Source: Erythrophleum ivorense (lineage: Eukaryota; Streptophyta; Magnoliopsida; Fabales; Fabaceae). Taken from it: a DNA stretch of 64,000 bases. Below are positions 48,308 to 60,291 of this stretch, piece by piece. Location: contig JAIUCV010000023.1 in the NCBI GenBank assembly GCA_026724425.1, positions 5,647,958-5,711,957 on the forward strand, given 5' to 3'. The position numbers were made by a program, and so were the translations under genes. How positions within the stretch are numbered: position 1 is the first letter of the stretch; each line of letters starts with the position of its first letter. The notes beneath the pieces were generated by a model. It ran no database searches and was not told the origin of the DNA. It saw nothing but the letters and a program-made list of their open reading frames with translations.

Positions 48308-51188
48308 TGTGACGACCCTAACTTCTAATCATTGTAATTAAGGTTAAATACGTGATTAACAACCATAATCCAAGGTTACATGTCATTAAGACTAATTTCA
48401 TTGTGGAAATATGGGGAAATTTGAACCTTAATTTTATTAGAGTAATCAACCATATAATTATCAACACTTACGTACATAAGGGGAAATGAACATTCATTTA
48501 TGAGCCTTGATTCTATTACCTATCATTTCCAACTCACATTTATCTTCTATTAATGTTCCTAAGTCATCCCTTGAGGTTACAATATGGAAAACCAAGATTT
48601 TCTAGTCATTATAGGGGTTTCAGGATATTCGTTATGGCCAATTTCCCCTTAGCCACAGCCAATTCCTCTTGGCTTCCCCCTTTGCATAGTTACTGTCGCG
48701 GCGAGTTGGACCTTCGCCGTGGCCAACTTACATGGCGCCGTGCCAAAGAAGCCTCCTGGAACTTCCCTCGCTCGCCTCTCACTATTAGCCACGGCCAATA
48801 CCTCCTCTTGCCGCGGCCAATTCCTCTTTAGAACGCCTGGCTTATTTTCGTAAAATTTCGCTGCGGCCATTTCCACACTTCGCCGTCGCCAATTCCCCTC
48901 TCGACGACTTCCAGTTTAACCTCTCACATTTTGCTACGGCCAATTCCACATTTGCCATGGTGAATTGCTCCCTAGGACTCTCCCTGGGCAACTTCGCCAC
49001 TATTAGCCGTGGCTAACAATATTTTGGCCGCGGCCAAATGCCCTCTGATCCTACTACTCTTAAAACCTTACTTCATACTCTCCACTCTCCCTCCAATAAC
49101 CCCCTAGGGTCACTCTTCCTTATATTATGCAACTCTAATAGTGTTTATGTACCTTATTTACCCAGCTATTCTACCATCACTAATTCAAAGCTTAAATATA
49201 AATTCCTACTCATCCAACTACCATATGTCAGCCATTTCACATATTGATGTTAGCTGAAATTTCATAAGCTTCCAACAATTAACATTCAAGCATACATTCC
49301 ATTAAAGGTTTTATACATCAATAGTTTATATCAACATCTAATGCATCACATGATTACAATTCCCAAATGGTAAACCATGTCACAAATCCAACAAAACTAT
49401 ATATCAGATACTATAAGTTCATATGTCAATATCCAACTATAATGAGACTTAACTTCTTAATGGTTACATTTCAATCAAGCAAAATATAAACACCTACACT
49501 TGGCAACATGATTACATGATGCTATGTAAACTAATAACAAAACTGCATCTACTCTACTCAGATTAGCTTAAGTGTAGCTTCCTACACACATGGATAGAGC
49601 TCATGGATTTTCATCCACTTGCTTACCCTTATCCTTACCCGAAGGACCTTCACCTGAAATATTAATCCCATAAAATGGGGTGAGATATAAACCCAGTAAC
49701 CAAGGCAATTCCATCATATATTCTAATTTAATTAGCATACATGTATAATTTCATATAAGTATCAGCAAAATACCAGTCATATCAATAAATGAAACAATTA
49801 GGCTATCATGATTACTATCCCATACTAGCAATCATATTTTCACATGTTAAAGGCCATTAACACTGGGAGAGGCCCGTCCACGGCACCTACTTCCCATTGA
49901 GCACAACCAGGGTTCAGTGCATCTAGGGTTTAATTATAACCCGGTGTCCGATCGAAGCACATGCACAGGTGTCAACCGTACCACAGCTCCACCATGGACT
50001 CACAAGGTCCAATCACAATTTATTAGATAGCTAACCAATTCATTTTACATTTCAAATCATTCATGTATAGCAACATATGAAATTAAATCATATATATACA
50101 TGAAATTAATATAAACCCGGTTACCTCACTTGTAGACAATTGCAACAGTCACCAATGGTGCAGAAATCTCCCTATAACCATAGCATCATAGAATTACTAC
50201 TCTAATTCATCATTAATAGTTGCAATTAGTACCCAAAGAATTTAAAATGCTAATGATTATCTAAGAATCACTTACCCAGCCACTACAAGTCCCAAATTCG
50301 GATTGAAATGTCCTCTACCAGAAAAGGTCAATATTTCATCCAAAATCCTAATCTAATTCGTACAAAATTAATACCCATATTATAATCAAGTCATTAGGGT
50401 CTTAAATCAGCAGAATTATCTCAAAAAGAAGAGTTCATACCTATCTAATGATAGCCCTAGCCTCAACTTCCGAATTTCATCAAGAAAATCTCCAAACACC
50501 CACATTTTAGATTTTGGGTATGGTGAAAATACTTCAAATGAACAACTAATTAGACCAAAATGAAGAAAAAGATGAGAGGATTAAGTTATATAACTATTAC
50601 CTTGGCTAAATCTTGCTCTAGAAGTGAAAAAATGTGAAATTATGCCAAAAACCCTAACCTCTCCTTCGGACCTCCGATTTTCTCCTTTGTGTTTTAGAAA
50701 AATGGGATAGTGGCCGAAGCATTTAGGGTTTTAGTTGGGTTTAAGTTAGGTCAAATATGGGTCATGGGTTGCTCCAAGGTCTAATTCCTAATGAGCTCAG
50801 ATTTTTGCTTTGTTGGGCCAGTTTTTAAGTTGTTAGGCAACAGAATTCTGTTGGGCCAGACCTAGCTTTAGGATCTCCATTGTTTTGGGTATGCACAAGG
50901 TTTATTGGGCCTTCCTAAAAGCCTATACAAGGTGGATCTTGGGCCTCTATCAGATTGAATTATATTGGGCCTGCACCTAGCTTATTGGGCCTCCATTAGC
51001 TCTTATCTTGACCTCCTACATTAATTTGGGCCTAGATGAATTTCTCTCCTAATTAAATCTCAAACCCATATTAATAATTCATCTATCTAAAATCTCCATT
51101 TACTTAACTTATTTGATTATTCCATATTAATTATTCCTAATTAATTTAATCTACGATTAACACCTTAATTAATTTTTGGGGTGTTACA
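48308..51188 (-). mobile_element. Solo LTR, 2881 bp, TGTGACGACCC-type family
   Basis: Plus-strand ends are TGTGACGACCCTAAC and TTGGGGTGTTACA. It is flanked by a perfect 5-bp target duplication agttc (48303-48307 and 51189-51193). On the minus strand it runs TGTAACACCCC to GGGTCGTCACA, terminal sequences common in plant Ty3-gypsy LTRs. Removing it with one agttc rejoins the copia protease-downstream reading exactly (PNGT into HIITNYSGTIHL). It is unrelated to the 3.7-kb LTR family. Confidence 0.93.
48631..49038. repeat. Array of GCCRYGGCcaa palindromic units
   Basis: About a dozen variants of (T)CGCCGTGGCCAATT occur in 400 bp, including TTGGCCGCGGCCAA, a perfect 14-bp palindrome (49024-49037), and GCCACGGCCAA, GCCGCGGCCAA and GCTACGGCCAA. 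Spacing is irregular. It is a CpG-rich island within AT-rich DNA. Confidence 0.85.
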
Positions 51189-52560
51189 AGTTCCATTGGG
51201 AAGCTTTACCTTTATTAGTTGAATTCTTTTGTAGGAAGAAAAATAGATAGTGAAAAAGAAATATAATCTGTGGCTCTAGTGTCAAGAATCCATTAGATAT
51301 CTTTAGATAAAGCTAAAATAATAATACAATTACCTGAATTTTGATGGCAAATAGGTATGTTAGAGGAAACATGATTTAGGTAAGTGTTATAAGTTGTGAA
51401 TCTAATTGCATTAAGGCTAAGAGTTTATGGTATTGTCCTGGAGTAAAACTGAATTGCAAGGTTGGAAGAATGTCTTAGGAATTTGACTATGCTTCTTTTA
51501 GGGTTGTAGATTCTTGAGTTATGATATTATGTATTGAAGAAGAAGTTTGCTTTCTAAATTTAAGGCTAGGTAGAAAACCATGCTTCTTGTAATAAGTTTC
51601 CACTGTATGTTGAGTTTTTCCACAATAAGTGCAAAATATTGTATTTCCTCTATTTTGCCCGTTTTGGAATTTGCCTAAATTGTTCATTAGAAGTGTCTAA
51701 CAATGGCTTTATTGAAGATTGCCTTTGAATTAATGCCATAGTTCAATTCCCTTTCTTGTTTTACTATAATAGAGAAAACTCAATTTATAGGTGGTAAAGG
51801 GTCCATAAGCATGATTTAAGATTTTATTGAAGAAAAATAATCACTAAATCCTTTAAGAAACCTCATGACATAATCCTATTCTTGATAAAATTTTGCATTG
51901 GCATTAGCACCACATGAATGTATTAGATTGCAAGAGCAAGAATGGATTGGCCTCAAGTTGAGAAGTTCATCCCATAAAATCTTTGACTTAGTAAAATAGT
52001 CACTTACAGGGAAACCACATTGTTTGAATGAATAAATCTCTTTTTGCAATTCTACTGCTTTGAATATATCACTTTAAGAGAATCTATTTTTGAGATCATT
52101 CCACATCTCATAAGATTTGTCAATCCACAAGATGCTATGTGCAATGTCAAAGACAATGAACAAATGAGCCAAGATTGAACTATAGTATTGCTCCTTTACT
52201 AGGTAGGATCCAAAATAATTGGAGCAAGAATGGATCCATCAACAAATTTCAATTTCTTCTTAGAAAGAAAAGCCATCTTCATGGTTTGGGCCCCATGAAT
52301 GGTAGTTTGGACCGCTCAACATAGGTGAGATGAGGATCAAGGTTGGATTCCTGTTAAGATAAAGGTAGTAAGGATTAGAAGGATGTTGCAATAGACCATT
52401 GGGTTGAAATGTTGCAAATGTAGTAGTTTGGCTTCCAACATCAATAGAATCATCAAAAGTAGATATGACAAAAGCTTCAATGATCTTGGAGGAGAGAAGA
52501 TTCAAAAACAAAAGAAGTGAAGGAGATAGGAGAGGAGTAAAATAGGAGAGAAATTCTTTT
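51189..52560 (-). pseudogene. Copia gag and protease start, decayed
   Basis: Minus strand: the gag N-terminal block (NPTLILISPMLSGPNYHSW, near 52340) typical of plant copia Gag, then a zinc knuckle CTYCGKTQHTVETYYKKHG near 51630 in which the last Cys is Tyr, then WILDTRATDYIS near 51280 where active proteases have DSGA. Gag packages element RNA and the protease matures the polyprotein. The altered knuckle and active site, with several stops, show it is dead. The nested solo LTR cuts it at 51188. Confidence 0.85.
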
Positions 52561-52565
52561 GTGTA

Positions 52566-52577
52566 GCTTTGATACCA
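52566..52577 (-). other. Primer-binding site of the minus-strand copia
   Basis: Minus strand TGGTATCAAAGC, an initiator tRNA-Met-type site with one mismatch to TGGTATCAGAGC, five bases after the LTR end. Confidence 0.82.
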
Positions 52578-52582
52578 TATCA

Positions 52583-52762
52583 TGAAAATGAGTAGGAACT
52601 TGCATTAGTTATCTAGACTCTATACATTTATATAATGAGTCAATTATGGTTATTAACTTTAACTAACTAATAGAAAAAATAACCTAAATAAATAGAATTG
52701 ACTAACTAACTAACTTAAGAAAATTACACTATCTTCTTAAGTATCCTCTTTTGTCCCTCACA
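52583..52762 (-). repeat. Probable 5' LTR of the minus-strand copia (~180 bp)
   Basis: Minus strand runs TGTGAGGGACAAAAG to CATTTTCA, a TG...CA segment directly before the PBS. Without a second copy the outer border is inferred from the TG and the family's usual short LTR. Confidence 0.6.
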
Positions 52763-52954
52763 ATTGGAGTTCTTAAAGAGGATGAGAAATTTAACTGGTA
52801 GAAGAAATTCAGGCAAATGTTTAGGATGGGCTTTATTAACAATTTGTATTTTCTAATGTAGCTTCACTATTTGCTTTGTTTTATATATATATATATATAA
52901 TATTCAAATTTCTCAATTTCATGCTAAATTTTTTGCTTTCTCGCATGTTTCATT

Positions 52955-53202
52955 ATGTCACCTTCTTCGTCTTCGCAAAATTCAAATTTTTACTATGTAG
53001 ACCTTGATGTCATAGCCCAATCAATCGAAAACAAAGTTGTTTATACCAAAAGATCTGACAAAAAGTATGCTTTTGAGGCCTACGTTAATTACATGTAGAA
53101 TGTTTGATGGTTAAGGACAAACCACTGAGTAATAAAGCCTCAACCTTGTGTGGAGAAATCACAAGACCCTTCTACAAGGTTGACGCTTTAATTACCTTGT
53201 AG
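52955..53202 (+). pseudogene. Remains of an unrecognised short protein gene, copy B
   Basis: An ATG at 52955 opens 47 codons starting MSPSSSSQNSNFYYVDLDV, with IENKVVYTKRSDKKYAFEAY before a TAG at 53096. In another frame from 53107 the reading resumes with MVKDKPLSNKASTLCGEI and RPFYKVDALITL, ending at TAG 53200-53202, the same end as copy A. One shift separates the halves. Copy A is open across this break and broken elsewhere. No family is recognised. Confidence 0.5.
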
Positions 53203-53416
53203 TCTTGGATTTTCATGGTTTCCTTAGCTTTTTCTACTGTATATTCTTTGTGAGGTTCCCTTCTTGCACAAATTGGTGAGCTTTTCTTTTATAGTTTTTC
53301 ACATGATAAGCAATTCTTCCAGTAAGCATCTCCAGCAATTAGCCACCATCTACATGTATAGATGGAAGATATTTGTCCTTGATGAGCTTGTTAATTTACT
53401 AGTAATGATCATAAAG

Positions 53417-53965
53417 TGTTAAATTAATTATTTAATTAATTTGACAATTGTATTAATTATTTATGGATTAGCATTAATTTAATTAATAAGAATAGATTGT
53501 AAACTAAAATTAAGTAATTAGGCCCAACTAATAATACTAAGCCCAGAACAAATTGGGTTTGATAGTATATAATCTATGATAGGTTGGATTGTACACAAGC
53601 CTGTTGGGAGATGCCCCAACCTGCAACTCTTTTAGTGATAAGTTGGTTTTTTATCACTAAACTGATCAGTTGAATGGGAATTATTATTAATTAATTATTA
53701 AATATTAATTAATAATTAGTGGAATAATAGGGAGATTACTAATATAGACACGATAACCTTTTATCGTAGAAGAAAAATACTGAAGGTAACTTCTCCAAAA
53801 TTATCTATCACAATTCCCACTCTCTGTAAAATTTAAAGGGGCAAAGCAAGTTGCTGAATTATCTAACTCTGATCATCCATGGCTGCTTTCATATCATCAT
53901 CAGGTATGAAATCCTTATTAATTTTATTAGTAGAAGGAATCTTGGGATTACTAATACTGTTAACA
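53417..53965 (+). repeat. 5' LTR of the copia element (549 bp)
   Basis: TGTTAAATTAATT to CTGTTAACA; matches 59737-60286. It contains an ATG (53879) and a splice-donor-like CAG/GTATGA (53903/53904), both kept in the 3' LTR. Confidence 0.95.
53879..53903 (+). CDS. Possible spliced first coding exon of copia gag, inside the 5' LTR
   Basis: ATGGCTGCTTTC begins a 25-base exon encoding MAAFISSS plus one base, ending CAG before GTATGA. An acceptor TTTGTTTCCTCAG ends at 55323. The two remaining codon bases after it put VSIAQQLSV in the gag frame, continuous with MKTLNGTNYDDW. The 1420-base intron would contain the rest of the LTR, the PBS and the leader. The 3' LTR keeps the same ATG, frame (MVAFRSSS) and donor. 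This is inference from sequence; an unspliced start at 55350 is the alternative. Confidence 0.5.
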
Positions 53966-53969
53966 TAAA

Positions 53970-53982
53970 TGGTATGAGAGCA
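53970..53982 (+). other. Primer-binding site of the copia element
   Basis: TGGTATGAGAGCA, the initiator tRNA-Met site with one C-to-G change, four bases after the LTR. Confidence 0.88.
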
Positions 53983-55349
53983 TACGTTAATAGTATTGTT
54001 TTGATTGCATAATTAATTTTAATTCTTCATCATCAGAATTTCGAATTGCATGGAAACTTTTTTTTGCAATTTTTCGAAACTCAACCTAGAAATTGGGAAT
54101 CCTCAATTCCTTCGGTGCATTGATAAATTGGTTCGAATTGAAGATGTTTTCATGTAATTGGAAGTCTGTTACATGATTAATTGTAGAAAAATTGCATCAC
54201 ATCCTCGTAAACAATGAGATCTGAGAATCATTTTTTCAGCATGATTTTTTGGCTCGATTTGTTGTTTTGATTAGTTTTGATTTCAATTGAAGCTTGAAAC
54301 AAGTTTCTAGACATTTCTAGGATTGAAAAGTAACAAGTTTTGGCACTGAAATTCCTTAGAGGATGAGATGCGAATATGAGTTTTTTTGAAAACTTCTCAA
54401 ACTTTTTTTTGGCCTTCTTGTTACAAATTTCCATCATTTGATTTGTGCTTACAGTTTAATGCATGAATTAAAATATTTATGGGATGAAAATCGCACAAAC
54501 AAACCACATTTTTGAAGCTTCATGCAACTCGTCCATGGTGGATGAACTTCAGGTGGAGCAAGGTTGAAGATAACCTGCTCCAGCTAATCCCACACATGCC
54601 TCCAGGTGCGTGGGGGCGCGTGTGGGATCTATAAATGCCATTTTTTCATTTTTTTTTTCCTATATCCTCAAAATTTTATTTTTTATTCAGTGGTTATTTT
54701 TCTGAAATTTTTTAAGGCCTTTAAATATTTTCTACAATTTTAGCAAAGTTTAAAAGGTGCTGAACACTATTATAATTCTAAAATTTTAGCATGAAAATTT
54801 TTGTACATATACTGCACATTACCATAAATTCATTATGCTGCTCACTCTCTCTGGTTGAACATTTAGGTATGTTAATAAATTTCTTGAGAATACATAAAAT
54901 TTGTATATTGTATGATTAAATGCCAAAATATTTTGTTTGTATAAATTTTCATGCTCTTAATGATTATTGTGGGACTGTGTATATTTAATCACACCTAATG
55001 ATTGTGAGCCTCCCTATTGTGGACTGAATTATGAGTGTGTGTTGTTTTGATTAGGCTGGCAGTTCATTTTATTATGTCGATATTACTTGTACCCTGTCGA
55101 TGCAAAAAATATTGAATACATTTCATGTGAACTCTTTTGATGAATTAAGTCATTAGGTTATATATGAGTTTTCTAGATTTATCATAATTTTTCTAACCCT
55201 TAGGTGAAATTATGATGAACAATTTTGATATATAGTTGCTTTAACTGAGTTTTGGTGGGAAATTCTATTCTATAATTATATTGTGCATACATAATTAATA
55301 TTTCCTAAATTTTGTTTCCTCAGTTTCTATTGCTCAGCAACTATCTGTG

Positions 55350-55930
55350 ATGAAAACTCTGAATGGGACAAATTATGATGATTGGAAGGAATCTCTGGAC
55401 TTGTACCTCACAATCTCTAAAGAAGATTTGGCACTTAGAGAGTCAAAACCTGCAGATCTCACTAATGAGTCAAGTGTAGCTGATAAGACCCATCACAAGC
55501 AATGATATGAGTCCAATAGAATCTGTCTAGCAGTGATAAAATTCACTATTGAGAAAACAATAAGATAGAGTATTCCTGAAAAGGACACTGCAATGGAATA
55601 TTTAGATGCAATTGCAGAGAAATTCAAGAAATTTGATAAGAGTCAGAAAGCTTACTACATTTCACTGTTGGATAACACTCGTTATGATGGAGTGTCAGGT
55701 GTGCGAGAACATATAATGAAGCTTGTAAACTACTACAACAAACTGAAGTCCTTTAATATAGAATTGGGAGAAAGTTACTTAGTTTACTGAGTTTTGCAAT
55801 CTCTCCCAGTTGAGTATGGAGTTTTGAGGACTACTTATAATTCTTAGGAGGCTGAGTGGACTGCAAATCAAATGATCTCTATTGTGACTCAAGAGGAGGA
55901 ATCAATCAAGAAAGCTCATTTGTGAACTAT
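55350..55930 (+). pseudogene. Copia gag, N-terminal part, broken
   Basis: The frame starts MKTLNGTNYDDWKESLDLYL, the plant copia Gag opening in which Asn-Tyr...Trp is conserved. TGA follows at 55503 and TAG at 55566, then an open stretch 55593-55790 with AYYISLLDNTRYDGV, and the frame continues through further stops to MISIVTQEEESIKK. A shift between about 55910 and 55930 moves the reading into the frame of the next entry. Gag forms the particle that packages element RNA. The start may be extended by splicing from 53879-53903. Confidence 0.85.
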
Positions 55931-58900
55931 TTGTCTCATGGCTCTAGCAGCAAGGCAGGTGGTAATGACAAAAAGGGAAAGAAGCCTGAGTCACATACTA
56001 AGAACAAGAAAACCGGGGCATTTGGATCAAAGAAAGATGGAAAGCACAACAAAGTAGCAAAGAAGAAAATCTTCAAGGGTCAATGCCATTATTGTAAGAA
56101 GTCTAGCCATAAGATATCTGATTGTTATAAGCTAAAGAATAAGCTTGAAAAAGAAGGTATATTTTCTAAATTTACTCCTCTAGCTCTAATCTGTTTTGAA
56201 TCCAATAATTTTAAAATATCATCTGACTCTTGGTGGTTGGATTCTGGTGCAACTGTACATGTTACAAATTCTTTACAGGGGCTCAAAAACAAGCAAATCC
56301 CAAGTGAAAAGGAGAGGGCAATCTTGGGAGTGGAAGGAAGTAGAGCAACAGTTCAGTTTATTAGTTCTGTTTATTTGTATTTACCTTCTAGACATACTTT
56401 AAATTTGAACGATGTTGTTTATATACCTTCTTCAAGAAGGAATTTGATTTCCAATTCTATACTAGACAATTGTGGTTATTCCTTCTGGCAAGGAAATGGA
56501 AAGACCAACATTTATTTTAATTATGTTATGATTGGTTTTGCTTCTTTAACGAATGGATTGTATTGTTTAAATTTGAATCATTGTTCAGTTGAATCTTCAA
56601 GTGACCCTGTTAATGTTGTAATTAGACACAAACGCCAAAAGGTGAATGAAAATTCATCTATGTTATGGCATCAACATTTGGGCCATATTTCTAGAGAAAG
56701 GATAGAGAGGATGGTTAAACAAGGTGTATTACCAGATCTAGATTTCTCATATTTTGAAGCTTGTGTTGATTGCATTAAAGGTAAATTCCTAGTTAGAGCT
56801 AGAAACAAAAGAGGAAATAGATCTGAGAATGTCTTGGATCTAATCCATACTGACATTTGTGGACCCATTAATCCTAGTGCTATAAGAGGATTTAAATATT
56901 TTATCATCTTCATAGATGATCATTCAAGACATGGATGAATTGAACTATTACATGAAAATTTTGAATTATTGGATGCCTTCAAGGTTTTTAAGTCAGCAGT
57001 TGAGTTGAAGATTGGTAAAGTGATTAAATGTGTCAGATCAGATAGAGGTGGAGAATATTATGGAAGATATATTGAGACAGGTAGAAATCCTAGTCCATTT
57101 GCTCCATTTCTACAAGAGCATGGCATTGAAGCTCAATATACGATGCCTGACACTCCTTAACAAAATGGAGTTGCAGAGAGGTGTAATCATACTTTGATGG
57201 ATATGGTAAAAAGTATGATTAGTCATTCTTCTTTACCAGAATTCCTATAAGGTGAGGCTTTAAAAACAGTAGTATATATTCTAAATCAAGTACCTAATAA
57301 ATCAGTGCCGAAGACTCCATATGAACTTTATTCAGGAAAGAAACCCAGTTTAAAGCATTTTCATGTATGGGGTTGTAGGGCAAAAGTGAGGCCTTATAAT
57401 CCTCAACTGAAAAAACTTGATTCCAAAACAATTAGTGGATTCTTTATTGGGTATTGTACATGATCAAGAAGAAGCAAGTTTTATTGTCCTACACACACTA
57501 CTAGAGTCATTGAATCTGACCAAGCTTATTATTTTGAAGATGACTTAGATAGTGGGAGTCAAGTTGCTAGGAATATCAATTTACATGATGAAAGTATCAT
57601 CTTACCTGTGCCTATTTTACCACCTTTTTCAGCAGAAGGAGGTGATACAGTTGAGACAACAGTTGAGGCTGGTAATAAACCATCAACAGTAGGCACTGGT
57701 GAGCCAGTTGTTGAAATAAGATAGTCTTAGAGGGTTCGTAGATCCTCTATACCAAATGATTATATGATTTATATACAAGAATTTGAGTCATACGTGGTTG
57801 ATGACACAAATCCCTTATCTTTTCAGCAAGCTATGTTAGGGCCCTACTCATTTGAATGGTTAAAGGCCATGAAAGAAGAAATTGCCTTTATGAATCGTAA
57901 TCATGTATGGGAGCTTGCTGAGTTGCCAAAGGGTCATAAAGCTATTGCTTGTAAATGGGTCTTTAAGACTAAACAAAGAGCTGATGGTGAAATTGAAAGA
58001 TATAAGGCCAGACTTATAGCCAAAAGCTATAATAAAAAAGAAGGTATTGACTATACAGAAACTTTTTCCCTAGTATCTACTAAAGATGCCTTTAAAATGG
58101 TCATGGCTCTTGTTGCTCAATTTGATCTTGAACTTCACTAGATGGATGTTAAGACTTCTTTCTTAAACGGAGACTTATATGAAGAAGTCTACATGACTCA
58201 GCCAGATGGGTTTATTGAACCTGATAAGAATCACTTAGTATGTAAACTACGCAAATCCATATATGGGCTGAAACAAGCCTTCAAGTAGTGGTATTTGAAG
58301 TTTAATGAGATAATTACCTCTCTTAGGTTCGTTGAAAATGTTTCAGATCAATGCATATATCAAAAATTTGATGAAGGCAGCTTTATTATTCTTGTGCTTT
58401 ACGTTGATGATATTATATTGGCTAGCAACTTAATAAATTTTCTAAATGAAACGAAGCACATGTTGTCATGCCACTTTGATATGAAAGATCTTAGTGAGGC
58501 CTCATACGTTCTTGGGATTCAAATCTATTGTGATAGGCCTCATGACATTCTTGGTTTGTCTCAGGCAACCTATATAGATCGAGTGCTTAAAAGATTCAAT
58601 ATGAGCTCTTGCGCTTCTTGTGCTGCGCCTGTTCAAAAAGGAGAAAGGTTATCTAAATCACAATGTCCTAAGAATGACATTGAGAGGGTTGAAATGAATA
58701 AAATTCCTTATGCTTCCGCTATTGGCAGTCTCATGTTTGCCCAGGTATGCACTCGTCCTGATATAGCTTTTGCTATTAGTGTGCTTGGAAGATACCTGAG
58801 TGATCTAAGAAAGGATCATTGGAGAGCTGCAAAGAAAGTTATGAAGTACCTGCAGAGTACAAAATATTATATGTTAACTTATAGAAAGTCTGATTCTCTT

Positions 58901-59377
58901 GAAATTGTAGGATATACGAACTCAGACTATGCATCTTGTATAGATGATCGCAAATCTACTTCTGGATACATCTTTATGATGTCTGGAGGAGCTGTTTCAT
59001 GAAAAAGTGTTAAACAAACACTCATAGCTACCTCAACTATGGAGGTAGAGTACATTGCTTGTTATGAAGCCACTTGTCAGGCTGTGTGGTTGAGAAAATT
59101 GATTTCTAGCATGAATTTGGTTGATTTTATATCACGTCATCTGACCATCTATTGTGATAGTTCTTCTGCTGTGCAATTTTCTCAAAGTCACAAGAACTCT
59201 AGTCGTACAAAGCATTTTAATGTTAAGCTCTTGTTTGTCAGAGAGAAAATTATTGAATCTCATACTCGTGTGATTCACATCTCTAGTGAGCATATGCTTA
59301 TGGATCACCTAACCAAAGGATTGCCTGTGAGAGTATTTCAAAATCATGTTACTCATATGGGTCTTGTTAGATTTTGA
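55856..59377 (+). pseudogene. Copia Gag knuckle, protease, integrase, reverse transcriptase and RNase H, one frame with stops
   Basis: The whole stretch stays in one frame. In the first open segment (360 residues) lie the CCHC knuckle (C77, C80, H85, C90), the protease DSGA (129-132), the HHCC block around MLWHQHLGH, and the first integrase Asp in LIHTDICGP. Beyond the stop at 56936 come RSDRGGEY (second Asp), then QNGVAERCNHTL (catalytic Glu). Reverse transcriptase begins near 57840 (WLKAMKEEIAFM) and has LYVDDIIL near 58400. RNase H has SDYASCIDDRKSTSGY and YCDSSSAVQ. Stops occur at 56936, 57158, 57248, 57461, 57722, 57728, 58139, 58286 and 59000. Core residues survive, so it died fairly recently. 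Confidence 0.92.
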
Positions 59378-59725
59378 TATAATCCTGGTTTAGTGGGAGT
59401 ACCATATTTCATATGATATCATTCAGTTCAGGTAATGAAACATTATAGACCCGTTTAATATTATTTGTTTCCCTATAGGAATTAATGTTTTACATTATTT
59501 CTTTTCTGAACTGTGGTTTAAAAGACTAATTTCACATTCTGTTCTATTTAGTTATGAAACTTTGTATGTATGTGTTTAATATCACTTGCTTCCCTATCGG
59601 ATTCAGTGATCTGGTATAGTTTCGTTTCTAAATTTCAGTTGACACTTAGTACGTTCTAATTGCCTAAATTTATTTGAATTTTATTGTTCTATTATTTATC
59701 CTAAGTGATTGAATTAATGCTATTC

Positions 59726-59736
59726 AAGTGGGAGAT
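59726..59736 (+). other. Polypurine tract of the copia element
   Basis: AAGTGGGAGAT directly before the TGTTG of the 3' LTR, the usual copia plus-strand primer. Confidence 0.88.
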
Positions 59737-60286
59737 TGTTGAATTAATTATTTAATTAATTTGACAATTGTATTAATTATTTATGGATTAGCATTAATTT
59801 AATTAATAAGAATAAATTGTAAACTAAAATTAAGTAATCAGGCTCAGCTAATAATACTAAACCTAGAATAGATTGGGTTTGATAGTGTATAATCTATGAT
59901 AGGTTGGATTATACACAAGCTTGTTGGGAGATACCCTAACCTACAACCCTTTTGGTGATCAGTTAGTTTCCTATCACTAAACTGATCAGTTGAATGGAAA
60001 TTATTATTAATTAATTATTAATTAATTAATTAATAGTTAGTGGAATAATAAGGAGGTTACCAATACAGATACGATAACTTTTTATCGTAGAAGAAAAATA
60101 TTGAAGGTAACTTCTCCAAAATTATCTATCACAATTCACACTCTCTGTAAAATCTAAAGGGGCAAAGTAGGTTACTGAATTATCTAACTTTAATCATCCA
60201 TGGTTGCTTTCAGATCATCATCAGGTATGAAATCCCTATCAATTTTATTAGTAGAAGGAATCTTGGGATTACTAATACTGTTAACA
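59737..60286 (+). repeat. 3' LTR of the copia element (550 bp)
   Basis: TGTTGAATTAATT to CTGTTAACA, followed by the target duplication taaag. Confidence 0.95.
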
Positions 60287-60291
60287 TAAAG

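Larger units (their letters stand above)
45430..52762 (-). mobile_element. Decayed Ty1-copia retrotransposon (minus strand), missing its 3' LTR
   Basis: On the minus strand a short 5' LTR (52762-52583) is followed by a PBS (52577-52566), then gag, protease, integrase, reverse transcriptase and RNase H, the copia gene order. The whole is broken by stops and frameshifts. A solo LTR of another family (48308-51188) splits it in the protease region. No 3' LTR is found past the end of RNase H, so that end was probably deleted. Confidence 0.85.
53412..60291 (+). mobile_element. Near-complete Ty1-copia retrotransposon with both LTRs and target duplication
   Basis: Target duplication taaag (53412-53416 and 60287-60291), LTRs at 53417-53965 and 59737-60286, PBS at 53970, gag and pol in the order Gag, protease, integrase, reverse transcriptase, RNase H, and a polypurine tract before the 3' LTR. 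The 6.87-kb element is complete in structure but holds about ten in-frame stops and one frameshift. The LTRs differ at roughly forty positions by eye, mostly transitions. Copy A of the segmental duplication keeps the unoccupied site at 32695-32712. Confidence 0.95.

Noticed and set aside
48553..48876. Open frames of 75-92 codons on both strands over the GC-rich patch
   Set aside because: They follow the palindrome array and are open because of its base composition. Both strands are equally open and neither resembles a protein.
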